Shown: one piece after another, positions 42,180 through 50,161 of the stretch
Numbering within the stretch: the first letter of the stretch is position 1
Layout: each line of letters begins with the position of its first letter
Assembly: GCF_004795835.1 (NCBI RefSeq)
Contig: NZ_CP039249.1
Coordinates: 1,484,501 to 1,548,500 of the forward strand
From: Sphingomonas sp. PAMC26645
GTDB taxonomy: Bacteria; Pseudomonadota; Alphaproteobacteria; Sphingomonadales; Sphingomonadaceae
Length of the DNA stretch: 64,000 bases
Reading direction: 5' to 3'
Position numbers and translations under genes: made by a program
Notes under the pieces: model-generated
What the model saw: the letters and a program-made list of their open reading frames with translations, nothing else
Databases searched by the model: none
What the model was told of the DNA's origin: nothing

Positions 42180-43604
42180 TCAGCCGAGCATGCCTGCATA
42201 GGTCTGCGGCGGCTGGGGCAGCATGACGCGTGCAGCGGTCCCGCTGGCGACGACGAGAACGAGCGCACTCGCGCCGACCGCGAGTATCCTTCGCGGCGGC
42301 GCGCGATCGGCGAGCAGCACGACGGCCACCGCGGTCGCGATCATCGGCCACAGGTGATAACGCAGGTCCGACGCGATGCTCAACACCGCGAAGCTCGCCT
42401 CGAGTGCCAGCGCGGATACGAGCAACGTGGTAGCGAGATCGCGGACCGGATCGCGCGGACGCGACGGGCTGGCGGCCAGCGCGGTGATCGCGACGACGAC
42501 CCAGGCGATCGGCCAGCCCAGCGGTGTCTCGACGACGACCGCGGTCAGCGCCTCCCACGCGCGCGCGCCGGCACCGGGATTGGCGAGCCCGAGCGTGTTC
42601 GGCTCGGACGCTGCAGGCGGTGCTGCGCTCGGCCAGTGGAATGGGACCAGCCAGCGGACGGTCGAGTTCAGGTGCGCGAGACGGTGTCCGGCATAGGCGA
42701 TCGGATGATGCAGCGCCGCCGAAGCCAGCGTGACGTACAGCGCCCCGGTCGGCAGCGCGCGCAGCCGTGCCATCGCCGTCCCGCAATGCGCCTCGTCGCC
42801 GAGCGGATCCCAAAAGAACGGTTTCGCACAACCCCGGGCGATCACGGTCGCAGCCTCTGACTGCGTGAGGCCGGTGGTGTCGCTGGTCGGGACACGCGCG
42901 GCAATGCCGGCAATGTCGTAGAGCGCCTGGGTCGCCTCGACGCCGCTAGGTTGCGCGCGGAGCAGACGGTGGTTCACGACAGGCGCGACTCCGAGCACGA
43001 GCACCACCGCAATGAAGCCGGTTGCAAGCTTTGCCACAGGGCGAATCGGGCGCGGGGCGAGAGTGACGAGCAATGGGACGACGATGAAGACGGCGTTCGC
43101 GCGGATCAGCACGGCGTAGGCGAGCAGCAGCGCGACCGGAACCAACATCGCGCCGGGCAGCGGACGGCGCGCAAGCCGCCACCAGCCGATGATCCCGACT
43201 GCCGCGAGCAGCGCACCGGCGAGTTGCGCGTCCTTGAGAACGACGCCCTGCCAACCGAGGAAGGGCGGCAGCAGGCCGATCGCGAGAATGGCGATGGCGC
43301 TACGCGAACGCCCTAGTCGGGCTAGCGCGGCCGCGATCATGCCAAGGCCCAGCCAATAGGTGACGAGTTGCAGGACCAGCATCGGCGTCGCACCGGGGCC
43401 GAACGCCGCGAGCAGCGCCCAGACGCGCGCCATCGCCGGCGGGTGCCAGTCGTCGTACACGCCCGACAGGACCTGCCGGTATTGTGCGACGGTGTCGTAC
43501 ATCGCCGTGCCCGGCCAGAACAGGGCGAGCGATGCGATGCACAGCGTGGCTGCGGCTATGGCGATGTAGCGCTGTTGGGAGCGAGCGGCAGGTTCGATCG
43601 ACAT
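42180..43604 (-). CDS. Polytopic membrane protein, GT-C glycosyltransferase-like
   Basis: A 474-residue protein with about 10-12 predicted membrane helices, rich in Leu, Ala, Val. Early in the sequence GTAMYDTVAQYRQVLSG and YDDWHPPAMA carry acidic residues in a first periplasmic loop, as in GT-C type lipid-linked sugar transferases. A large soluble loop (about residues 230-320) is present. The specific family is not recognised. A GTG five codons upstream is possible; ATG at 43604 is preferred. Confidence 0.72.
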   Translation of the reverse strand: MSIEPAARSQQRYIAIAAATLCIASLALFWPGTAMYDTVAQYRQVLSGVYDDWHPPAMARVWALLAAFGPGATPMLVLQLVTYWLGLGMIAAALARLGRSRSAIAILAIGLLPPFLGWQGVVLKDAQLAGALLAAVGIIGWWRLARRPLPGAMLVPVALLLAYAVLIRANAVFIVVPLLVTLAPRPIRPVAKLATGFIAVVLVLGVAPVVNHRLLRAQPSGVEATQALYDIAGIAARVPTSDTTGLTQSEAATVIARGCAKPFFWDPLGDEAHCGTAMARLRALPTGALYVTLASAALHHPIAYAGHRLAHLNSTVRWLVPFHWPSAAPPAASEPNTLGLANPGAGARAWEALTAVVVETPLGWPIAWVVVAITALAASPSRPRDPVRDLATTLLVSALALEASFAVLSIASDLRYHLWPMIATAVAVVLLADRAPPRRILAVGASALVLVVASGTAARVMLPQPPQTYAGMLG

Positions 43605-43795
43605 TCGCGGGTCCTGCACGTTGAGGTCTTAGCCGCAAGATCCTTCCAGCGGGACCTGATGGCTGGCGCGACCTTTCGGTGCGTCACACGCGACGGTCAA
43701 GACGGATAGGGCCGAAACGGGATGGTTTGCCCGGATCGGTCGGTCGGCCGGATATCGCTGGTACAGGGCCGCTAGCATCCCTGCCATCACACGTC

Positions 43796-43875
43796 GTCAT
43801 CCTGACGAAAGTCAGAATCCAGAGTTACAACGGGCTGCGGGCGGTATCCTGGATCCTGACTTTCGTCAGGATGAC
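43796..43875. repeat. Intergenic palindrome, family G
   Basis: GTCATCCTGACGAAAGTCAG and its complement CTGACTTTCGTCAGGATGAC form perfect 20-bp arms at the ends of an 80-bp element whose arms also contain GACGAAAGTC. Only one copy is seen in the window. Confidence 0.88.
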
Positions 43876-43901
43876 GGAAAAGCGCGGCGTACCAACCTCA
43901 A

Positions 43902-44025
43902 ATCCTCCCCCGCCAGGGGGAGGTGGCGCCGAAGGCGGCGGAGGGGGAGGACACGGAACAGCTGTGTCTCTTACCTCCCCCTCCGTCAGGCTAACGCCTG
44001 CCACCTCCCCCTGGCGGGGGAGGAT
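43902..44025. repeat. Intergenic palindrome, family C copy 5, inverted interior
   Basis: Same ATCCTCCCCCGCCAGGGGGA outer arms as the other family C copies, but the GGTGGCTGGCG-like block lies in the right half and the CGGAGGGGGAGG block in the left half, so the interior is flipped relative to copies 1-4. Confidence 0.9.
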
Positions 44026-44032
44026 CGCAAGG

Positions 44033-45427
44033 TCAGTAGTGGATTGCCCGGCCGTACGCCGCCAGCACGCTCTCGTGCATCATCTCGGACAACGTCGGGT
44101 GCGCGAACACCGTCTCCATCAGCTCGGCCTCGGTCGTCTCGAGCTGGCGCGCGACGACATAGCCCTGGATCAGCTCGGTCACTTCCGCGCCGACCATGTG
44201 CGCGCCGAGCAGTTCGCCGGTCTTCGCGTCGAACACCGTCTTCACGAAGCCCTCGGCTTCGCCCAGCGCGATCGCCTTGCCGTTGCCAATGAAGGGGAAC
44301 TTGCCGACCTTCAGCTCGTAGCCGGCCTCCTTCGCCTTCGCTTCGGTCATGCCGACCGACGCGACCTGCGGGCGCGAATAGGTGCAGCCGGGGATGTTGG
44401 CCTTGTCCATCTGGTGCGGCGACCCGCCGGCGATCTTCTCGACCGCAATGATGCCCTCGTGGCTGGCTTTGTGCGCGAGCCACGGCGCGCCGGTGACGTC
44501 GCCGATCGCCCAGATGCCGTCGACGTTGGTGCGGCCATAGCCGTCGGTCTTGATATGCCCGCGGTCGGTTTCGACGCCGAGCGCCTCGAGCCCGATATTC
44601 TCGGTGTTCGGCACGATGCCGATCGCGATGATCGCGTGGCTGAAGGTCTCTTCCGAAACCTTGCCGTCCTTCGCCTTGATCTTGGCCGTGACCCCGTTCG
44701 CCGAGGGCGCGAGACCTTCGAGGCCGGTCTGGGTCAGCAGCTTGATGCCCTGCTTCGACAGCGCCTTGTCCATGAACGCAGAGACTTCCTCGTCCTCGAC
44801 GGGGAGGATCCGCGGAAGCATCTCGACGATCGTCACGTCGGCGCCCATGTCGTTGTAGAAGCTGGCGAACTCGACGCCGATCGCGCCCGAGCCGATCACC
44901 AGCAGCTTGGTCGGCATCTCGGTCGGGACCATCGCGTGACGATAGGTCCAGATCCGCTCGCCATCGGCCTTCGCGAACGGCAGGTCGCGCGCGCGGGCGC
45001 CGGTCGCGACGATGATGTTCTTGGCTTCGAGTTCGACCGTCTTGTCGCCCTGCTTGACGCTGAGCTTGCCCTTGGCCGTGACAGTGCCGACGCCCTCGAC
45101 GACCGTCACCTTGTTCTTCTTCATCAGGCCCTTGACGCCCGCGTTCAACTGGCCGGCAACCTTGCGCGAGCGGTCGACGATCTTGGCGAGGTCGAAGCCG
45201 ACATTGTCCGCCTTGAGGCCGTAGCTCTCGGCGTTCTGCATGTAATGATAGATTTCGGACGTGCGGAGCAGTGCCTTGGTCGGGATGCAGCCCCAGTTGA
45301 GGCAGATGCCGCCCAACCGCTCACGCTCGACGATCGCGACCTTGAGGCCGAGTTGAGACGCACGGATCGCGGCGACGTAGCCGCCGGGGCCCGAGCCGAG
45401 GATGACGAGATCATAGGTATCAGCCAC
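44033..45427 (-). CDS. lpdA: Dihydrolipoyl dehydrogenase (E3)
   Basis: A 464-residue flavoprotein disulphide reductase. GSGPGGYVAA is the FAD-binding motif, ICLNWGCIPTK contains the redox-active Cys42-Cys47, and VIGSGAIGVEFA is the NAD-binding motif. It reoxidises dihydrolipoyl E2 in the pyruvate (and possibly 2-oxoglutarate) dehydrogenase complex. The start is GTG at 45427 with AAAGGA upstream. It ends an operon with pdhC, a small membrane protein and a thioesterase gene. Confidence 0.96.
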   Translation of the reverse strand: MADTYDLVILGSGPGGYVAAIRASQLGLKVAIVERERLGGICLNWGCIPTKALLRTSEIYHYMQNAESYGLKADNVGFDLAKIVDRSRKVAGQLNAGVKGLMKKNKVTVVEGVGTVTAKGKLSVKQGDKTVELEAKNIIVATGARARDLPFAKADGERIWTYRHAMVPTEMPTKLLVIGSGAIGVEFASFYNDMGADVTIVEMLPRILPVEDEEVSAFMDKALSKQGIKLLTQTGLEGLAPSANGVTAKIKAKDGKVSEETFSHAIIAIGIVPNTENIGLEALGVETDRGHIKTDGYGRTNVDGIWAIGDVTGAPWLAHKASHEGIIAVEKIAGGSPHQMDKANIPGCTYSRPQVASVGMTEAKAKEAGYELKVGKFPFIGNGKAIALGEAEGFVKTVFDAKTGELLGAHMVGAEVTELIQGYVVARQLETTEAELMETVFAHPTLSEMMHESVLAAYGRAIHY

Positions 45428-45445
45428 GGTAGAGTCCTTTGAAAA

Positions 45446-45835
45446 TCAGTTGGTTTCGGGCGGCACAGGCCGCGGTTTGCGATCGTCGCCGACCGCCACG
45501 AAGATGAAGCGAGCCTGGGTCACCTTGCAGCTATCGTTGCTGTGACGCGCGCGACGCCACGCCTCGACTTCGATCGTCATCGACGTGCGGCCGACCGCGA
45601 TCAGGTGGGCGTAAACCGACACCTCGTCGCCGACGACGACGGGCATGTGGAATTTCATCGCGTCCGCCGCGATCGTGACGGCACGGCCGCCGCTACGCCG
45701 CGAGGCGACCGAACCGGCGGCCAAATCCATCTGGCCCATCAGCCAGCCGCCGAAGATGTCGCCATACGGGTTGGCGTCGGCGGGCATCGCGGTGACGCGG
45801 ATCGTCGGTGCGGTGTTGGGGGGCAGGTCGGTCAC
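45446..45835 (-). CDS. YciA-like acyl-CoA thioesterase
   Basis: A 129-residue hot-dog thioesterase. ANPYGDIFGGWLMGQMDLAAGS carries the catalytic Asp region of YciA and related hydrolases, and FHMPVVVGDEVSVYAHLIAVG is the following hot-dog core. It hydrolyses acyl-CoAs of several lengths. The start is GTG at 45835; it overlaps the small membrane protein gene by four bases (GTGA), so translation is coupled. It may recycle acyl-CoA that builds up next to the pyruvate dehydrogenase complex (inference). Confidence 0.88.
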   Translation of the reverse strand: MTDLPPNTAPTIRVTAMPADANPYGDIFGGWLMGQMDLAAGSVASRRSGGRAVTIAADAMKFHMPVVVGDEVSVYAHLIAVGRTSMTIEVEAWRRARHSNDSCKVTQARFIFVAVGDDRKPRPVPPETN

Positions 45836-46071
45836 GCTTCAATCCTGCGGGTCGTTCGGTCGAGACGCCGAGCGCGGCGCAACGGTCCCACGCCCATCAG
45901 CACGGTCGCGACCATCGCTGCGGCCCCGCAAGACCAGATCACGTCCTGCCCAAGCGGGTAGGACCATGCCGCCGCCCAGGTCATCGCCACCGCCGCCACG
46001 AGCCCGCCGAGGATGTGCAGGATCTCGATGGTGGTGCCCGAAAGCGACCTGAACGACGACACCAGGCCCAT
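45832..46071 (-). CDS. Small membrane protein in the pdhC operon
   Basis: A 79-residue protein with two predicted helices (about residues 17-36 and 43-60) and an Arg-rich C terminus (PLRRARRLDRTTRR). It starts two bases after the pdhC stop and overlaps the thioesterase gene, so it belongs to the same operon. No family recognised. Confidence 0.78.
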   Translation of the reverse strand: MGLVSSFRSLSGTTIEILHILGGLVAAVAMTWAAAWSYPLGQDVIWSCGAAAMVATVLMGVGPLRRARRLDRTTRRIEA

Positions 46072-46072
46072 C

Positions 46073-47425
46073 TCAGGCGAGCATGCCCAGCGGGTTCTCG
46101 ACGAGGTGCTTGAACGCCTTCATGAACTGCGCGCCGTCGGCACCGTCGATCGCGCGGTGATCGAAGCTGCCGGTCGCCGACATGACCGTCGCGACCGCCA
46201 GTTCGTCACCGATCACGACCGGGCGCTTCTCGCCGGCACCGACCGCGAGGATCATCGCCTGCGGCGGATTGATGACCGCATCGAACTGCGTGATGCCGAA
46301 CATGCCCATGTTGCTGATCGAGGCGGTGCCGCCCTGATATTCCTCGGGCTTCAGCTTGCCGTCGCGCGCACGGGCGGCGAGATCCTTCATCTGCGTCGAG
46401 ATCGACGACAGCGAGGCCGTATCCGCACCGACGATGATCGGCGTGATCAGACCCGACGGCGTGCTCACCGCCACCGAGATGTCGGCACGCTGGAAGGTGA
46501 TGAGCTGGTCGGGCGTGAACATCACGTTGCAGCTCGGCACCTGCATCAGCGCGACGGCCTGCGCCTTGATCAGCAGATCGTTGACCGACAGCTTCACGCC
46601 GCGCGATTCGAGGCTTTTGTTCAGTTCGCCGCGCAGCTTGAGTAGCGCGTCGAGGCGGACGTTCACGGTCAGGTAGATGTGCGGAACGGTCTGCTTCGAC
46701 TCGGTCAGGCGACGCGCGATCGTCTTCCGCACGTTGCTGAGCTTGGTCGCCTCGTGCGGAATGTCCGGCACGGCCGCAGGCTTCGCGGCAGGCGCGGGGG
46801 CCGCAGCGGCGGTCGGCGCAGGAGCTTCGCTCTTCGCAGCAGCGGGTGCGGCACCCGGTTTCGCGCTTTCGACGTCGGCCTTTACGATCCGACCCTTCGG
46901 CCCCGAACCCGACACGGCGCCGAGATCGATACCCTTGTCGGCGGCGAGACGACGCGCGAGCGGGCTCGCCTTCACGCGGTCGCCGCTGGCGGCAGGCTGG
47001 GCTGCACCGGCGTCATCCGGCCGACCGTGATCCTCGGCCGAAGCCTTGGTCCGCTCGACCGGCTTGGCCTCGGTGCCGGTCTTGTTCGGGTCCGTCGGAT
47101 CGGGCTTCGCTTCCGATTCCTTCGCGGCCGGCTCGGGCGTCTCGCTCTTGGTAGGCGCGGATGAAACCGAAGACGCATCCTCGCCCTCTTCGGCGATGAT
47201 CGCGATGACCGTGCCGACCTTCACGTTGTCGGTACCCTCGGCGACGAGGATCTTGACCACGGTGCCTTCGTCGACGGCTTCGAATTCCATCGTCGCCTTG
47301 TCGGTCTCGATCTCGGCCATCAGGTCGCCGGATTTCACGACGTCGCCCTCCTTGATCAACCATTTGGCGAGGGTACCCTCCTCCATGGTCGGGGACAGCG
47401 CAGGCATCTTGATCTCGATCGACAT
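46073..47425 (-). CDS. pdhC: Pyruvate dehydrogenase E2, dihydrolipoyllysine acetyltransferase
   Basis: A 450-residue E2 protein. The lipoyl domain has Lys43 in [12 protein letters not shown]; an Ala/Pro/Lys-rich linker, an E3-binding domain ([16 protein letters not shown]...[12 protein letters not shown]), a second Ala/Pro linker and a CoA-dependent acyltransferase domain with the DHRAIDG catalytic motif near the C terminus follow. It makes acetyl-CoA from pyruvate in the mitochondria-like alphaproteobacterial complex. The start at 47425 ([15 protein letters not shown]) is the normal E2 start. The E1 genes pdhA and pdhB, usually adjacent in alphaproteobacteria, are not here. Confidence 0.95.
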   Translation of the reverse strand: MSIEIKMPALSPTMEEGTLAKWLIKEGDVVKSGDLMAEIETDKATMEFEAVDEGTVVKILVAEGTDNVKVGTVIAIIAEEGEDASSVSSAPTKSETPEPAAKESEAKPDPTDPNKTGTEAKPVERTKASAEDHGRPDDAGAAQPAASGDRVKASPLARRLAADKGIDLGAVSGSGPKGRIVKADVESAKPGAAPAAAKSEAPAPTAAAAPAPAAKPAAVPDIPHEATKLSNVRKTIARRLTESKQTVPHIYLTVNVRLDALLKLRGELNKSLESRGVKLSVNDLLIKAQAVALMQVPSCNVMFTPDQLITFQRADISVAVSTPSGLITPIIVGADTASLSSISTQMKDLAARARDGKLKPEEYQGGTASISNMGMFGITQFDAVINPPQAMILAVGAGEKRPVVIGDELAVATVMSATGSFDHRAIDGADGAQFMKAFKHLVENPLGMLA

Positions 47426-47547
47426 GGATTTCCCCAGGGCGTGACGTAACGGCATGCCTACTCGCGCCCTCGTCCGCTCGGGTCAACCCCGACGCACTTG
47501 CGTATCGACCCGCTGCGGCCCAATTACCGGCGATAACGGGGGCGGAA

Positions 47548-48003
47548 ATGCGCATTTATCTGGTGGTTATCGACGACAGTCCGGAAGCTGGGATCGCGTT
47601 GCGTTTCGCCGCCCGGCGTGCGGTGAAGACCGGCGGCGGGGTCGAAATCCTCACGGTGATCCCGCCGCAGGAGTTCATCGCGTTCGGCGGCGTCCAGGCG
47701 ACGATCGAGGAAGAAGCGCGCCTGCATGCCGAGGGGTTGGTAGCGGGGGCTGCGGGTACGTTGCTGGAGGAGTCCGGCTTGCGTCCGTCTATCACGGTGC
47801 GCGAGGGGGAAAGCGCCAAGATCATCCGCGAGATGATCGCGGCAAATCCCGATATTGCCGCGCTGGTTCTCGGCGCAGCGGCGACTGGTGCCCCGGGCGA
47901 ACTTATCGCGCATTTCGCGGGGACCGACGCGGGTTCGCTGCCGGTGCCGGTCATGATCATTCCCGGATCGCTCACGCGCGAGGCAATCGACCGGCTCAGT
48001 TGA
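47548..48003 (+). CDS. Universal stress protein (UspA family)
   Basis: A 151-residue UspA-type protein. The N terminus IYLVVIDDSPEAGIALRFAARRA is the Usp alpha/beta start, GGGVEILTVIPPQEF the second strand, and AALVLGAAATGAPG with VMIIPGS at the C terminus resembles the ATP-binding G-x2-G-x9-G(S/T) loop, though imperfectly. It may bind ATP. Divergent from pdhC and convergent with the PAS regulator. No stress role can be proven from sequence. Confidence 0.85.
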   Translation: MRIYLVVIDDSPEAGIALRFAARRAVKTGGGVEILTVIPPQEFIAFGGVQATIEEEARLHAEGLVAGAAGTLLEESGLRPSITVREGESAKIIREMIAANPDIAALVLGAAATGAPGELIAHFAGTDAGSLPVPVMIIPGSLTREAIDRLS

Positions 48004-48015
48004 GTGAGGCGTACT

Positions 48016-48687
48016 TCAACTGACAGCCATTGCCGAATGCGTGGCCAGCAGGCGCTCCACGCTGTTGATGCCAGTCTGCGTGAGCTGCAATGCATCGAGA
48101 TTGCTGTCTGGCGGTTCAATGAGCGACTTCGCCTGGAGCACGCGAATCCAGCGACCGAGCGTCGACCGCGACAGGCGTAGCTGGTCGGCAACCATGTCGA
48201 CGCTTGCGATTCGGCTCTCGGCTTCTGCGACGTACACGATCAGCAACGTCGTCCACGCATGATCGGCGAAAAGATCGGACCCGAGTACCGCGTCGCGCGC
48301 ACGGATAATTCCCAGCAAGTCCTTGGCCCGGCGCCAAAGATGATGCGGCATGGCATCGCCACTGATTGTGTCGGCGAGCGTAGGAGCGGTGCACAAGGTG
48401 CCGATTAGTCTGCCCGGCTTGCCGTTGCCCAGTCGCGAAACCTGGACTTCCAGCGTGATGATATCGCCTTCGCCGCCGATGTAACGTTTCCGGATTCGAG
48501 CTGAATTACCATTGGGTTGCAATGCCGCAACGTGGCTCAGGTTACGCGCGACGTCGTCGGGGTGCGTTATCGATAGGTAGGAAAGGCCCACAAGCTGTTT
48601 CTGCGTGCGTTGCAACACCGCCGCGACCGGTTCGTCTATCGCGAGGATAACGCCGTCGCCGTCTGAAACAGAATGGCCAATGATCAT
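48016..48687 (-). CDS. PAS domain transcriptional regulator with winged helix
   Basis: A 223-residue two-domain protein. The N part (about 1-105) has PAS features: ILAIDEPVAAVLQRTQKQLVGLSYLSITHPDD and a final strand VQVSRLGNGKPGRLIG. The C part (about 135-215) is a winged helix with SVDMVADQLRLSRSTLGRWIRVLQAKSLI resembling MarR/HTH recognition helices, which suggests a sensory transcription factor. Signal and targets are unknown. A strong promoter on the same strand is visible upstream. Confidence 0.78.
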   Translation of the reverse strand: MIIGHSVSDGDGVILAIDEPVAAVLQRTQKQLVGLSYLSITHPDDVARNLSHVAALQPNGNSARIRKRYIGGEGDIITLEVQVSRLGNGKPGRLIGTLCTAPTLADTISGDAMPHHLWRRAKDLLGIIRARDAVLGSDLFADHAWTTLLIVYVAEAESRIASVDMVADQLRLSRSTLGRWIRVLQAKSLIEPPDSNLDALQLTQTGINSVERLLATHSAMAVS

Positions 48688-48713
48688 CTTATGGTCCTCG
48701 CGCTCTTGATCGT

Positions 48714-48742
48714 ATAATAGCGGTTGGCTTAAAAAGTCTCAA
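48714..48742 (-). promoter_or_regulatory. Sigma-70-type promoter of the PAS regulator gene
   Basis: On the minus strand TTGAGA (48742-48737), 17 bases, TATTAT (48719-48714). The start codon at 48687 lies about 20 bases beyond the expected transcription start, with a short leader. Confidence 0.7.
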
Positions 48743-48856
48743 ACATTTGATCGGTCCATTTTGCATAACATCTTGTCGGCACACAAAATTGCCCGCCGGG
48801 AACGATTGTGACGCTACCCTCTTGAGCGTGGCGCGAGATCAGGCCACGATCCGCTC

Positions 48857-50146
48857 ATGCCTATTTTTGCCGTCCCGCTGCTACTTGCCGCCGCCGCCCC
48901 TTATCCTGCTCCGTCTTCGGTTCGCCTGAAGGCGGACGTCACCGCGATGGTTGGCTTCGGTACGCGTCACACTGCGTCGATCACCACCGACCCGAAACGC
49001 GGTATCGGTGCCGCCCGAAACTGGGCCGCGAGCCGGTTCCAGGAAATTGCGGCGACGTGTGGCGGTTGCATCACTGTCGATCGCATCGCGCGCCGCTTTA
49101 CCGGACCACGCGCACCGACCGGCGTGGTGGTCGAGGATGTGCTCGGCATCCAGAAGGGGCGCGATTCGAATCGCGTTGTGATCGTCGGTGCGCATATCGA
49201 CAGCCGCGTGACCGACGTGATGAACGTCACCTCCGATGCGCCCGGCGCCAACGACAATGCCTCGGGCGTCGCGCTGGTGCTGGAGGCGGCGCGACTGCTG
49301 TCTCAACGCCAGTTCGACGCGACAATCGTCTACGCGGTGTTCTCCGGCGAGGAACAGGGCTTGTGGGGCGCCGAACTGCTCGCCGATACCGCCAAGGCGC
49401 GCGGCTGGCAGGTGTCGGCGATGCTCAACAACGATATCGTCGGCAACACGGTCGGGCAGGGCGGCGTACGTGTCGCGGACAAGGTCCGGGTTTTCTCCGA
49501 AGGCATTCGCGCATCCGAGGATCTGGTCGCCCAGCAGGGCCGCCGGGCCGAGGGCGGCGAGGATGACGGCCCCAGCCGCGCGCTGGCCAAGGCGATCGAC
49601 GGTATCGCGCGCGACATTCCCGGCGGCCTCGACGTGATGATCGATCGCCGGCCGGACCGGTTCGGGCGTGGCGGCGATCACGAGCCGTTCCTGAAGCTCG
49701 GCTACCCCGCGGTGCGGTTCTCGGTCGCGGCCGAGAATTGGGATCGCCAGCATCAGGACCTGCGCACCGAAAAGGGCGTGGTCTACGGCGACACGATCGA
49801 GGGCATGGACTTTCCGTATCTCGCCAAGGTGACCGCGATCAACGTCGCGACGTTGTCGCGGATTGCCAGCGCTCCCGCGGCCCCTGAAGACGTGTCGATC
49901 GCCGGGGCATTGTCCCGCGATACGACGGTGAAGTGGACTGCGGTGCCAGGCGCTGCCGGCTACCGCGTGCGGTGGCGTCGCAACGATGCGCAGAGCTGGG
50001 CGGAGACCCGCGACGTTACCGGGACCGGCACGGTCCTGACGCAGGTGCCGGTGGACGACAATTTCGTCGGCGTGTCCGCTTTGTCGGCGACGGGCGCGGA
50101 AAGCCTCGTCAGCTTCGCCGGACGCGACCGCCGACCGACCCGGTAA
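48857..50146 (+). CDS. M28-family zinc aminopeptidase, exported
   Basis: A 429-residue peptidase with a short signal peptide (about residues 1-15). The dinuclear zinc motif set of M28 is present: VGAHIDS (His, Asp), GANDNASGVA (Asp), SGEEQGLWG (Glu pair), NNDIVGN (Asp) and GRGGDHEPF (His). The C-terminal 90 residues (about 340-429) look like an FN3-type beta domain (WTAVPGAAGYRVRWRR). It probably removes N-terminal residues from peptides in the periplasm or outside. Substrate unknown. Confidence 0.87.
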   Translation: MPIFAVPLLLAAAAPYPAPSSVRLKADVTAMVGFGTRHTASITTDPKRGIGAARNWAASRFQEIAATCGGCITVDRIARRFTGPRAPTGVVVEDVLGIQKGRDSNRVVIVGAHIDSRVTDVMNVTSDAPGANDNASGVALVLEAARLLSQRQFDATIVYAVFSGEEQGLWGAELLADTAKARGWQVSAMLNNDIVGNTVGQGGVRVADKVRVFSEGIRASEDLVAQQGRRAEGGEDDGPSRALAKAIDGIARDIPGGLDVMIDRRPDRFGRGGDHEPFLKLGYPAVRFSVAAENWDRQHQDLRTEKGVVYGDTIEGMDFPYLAKVTAINVATLSRIASAPAAPEDVSIAGALSRDTTVKWTAVPGAAGYRVRWRRNDAQSWAETRDVTGTGTVLTQVPVDDNFVGVSALSATGAESLVSFAGRDRRPTR

Positions 50147-50161
50147 CCGCCCATCGGTCGC

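Larger units (their letters stand above)
43605..44032. other. Spacer with two repeat elements
   Basis: A 428-base spacer between two minus-strand genes (GT-C-like and lpdA). It holds the element at 43796-43875 and family C copy 5 at 43902-44025. No gene is supported; the plus-strand open frames here are low quality. Confidence 0.6.
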
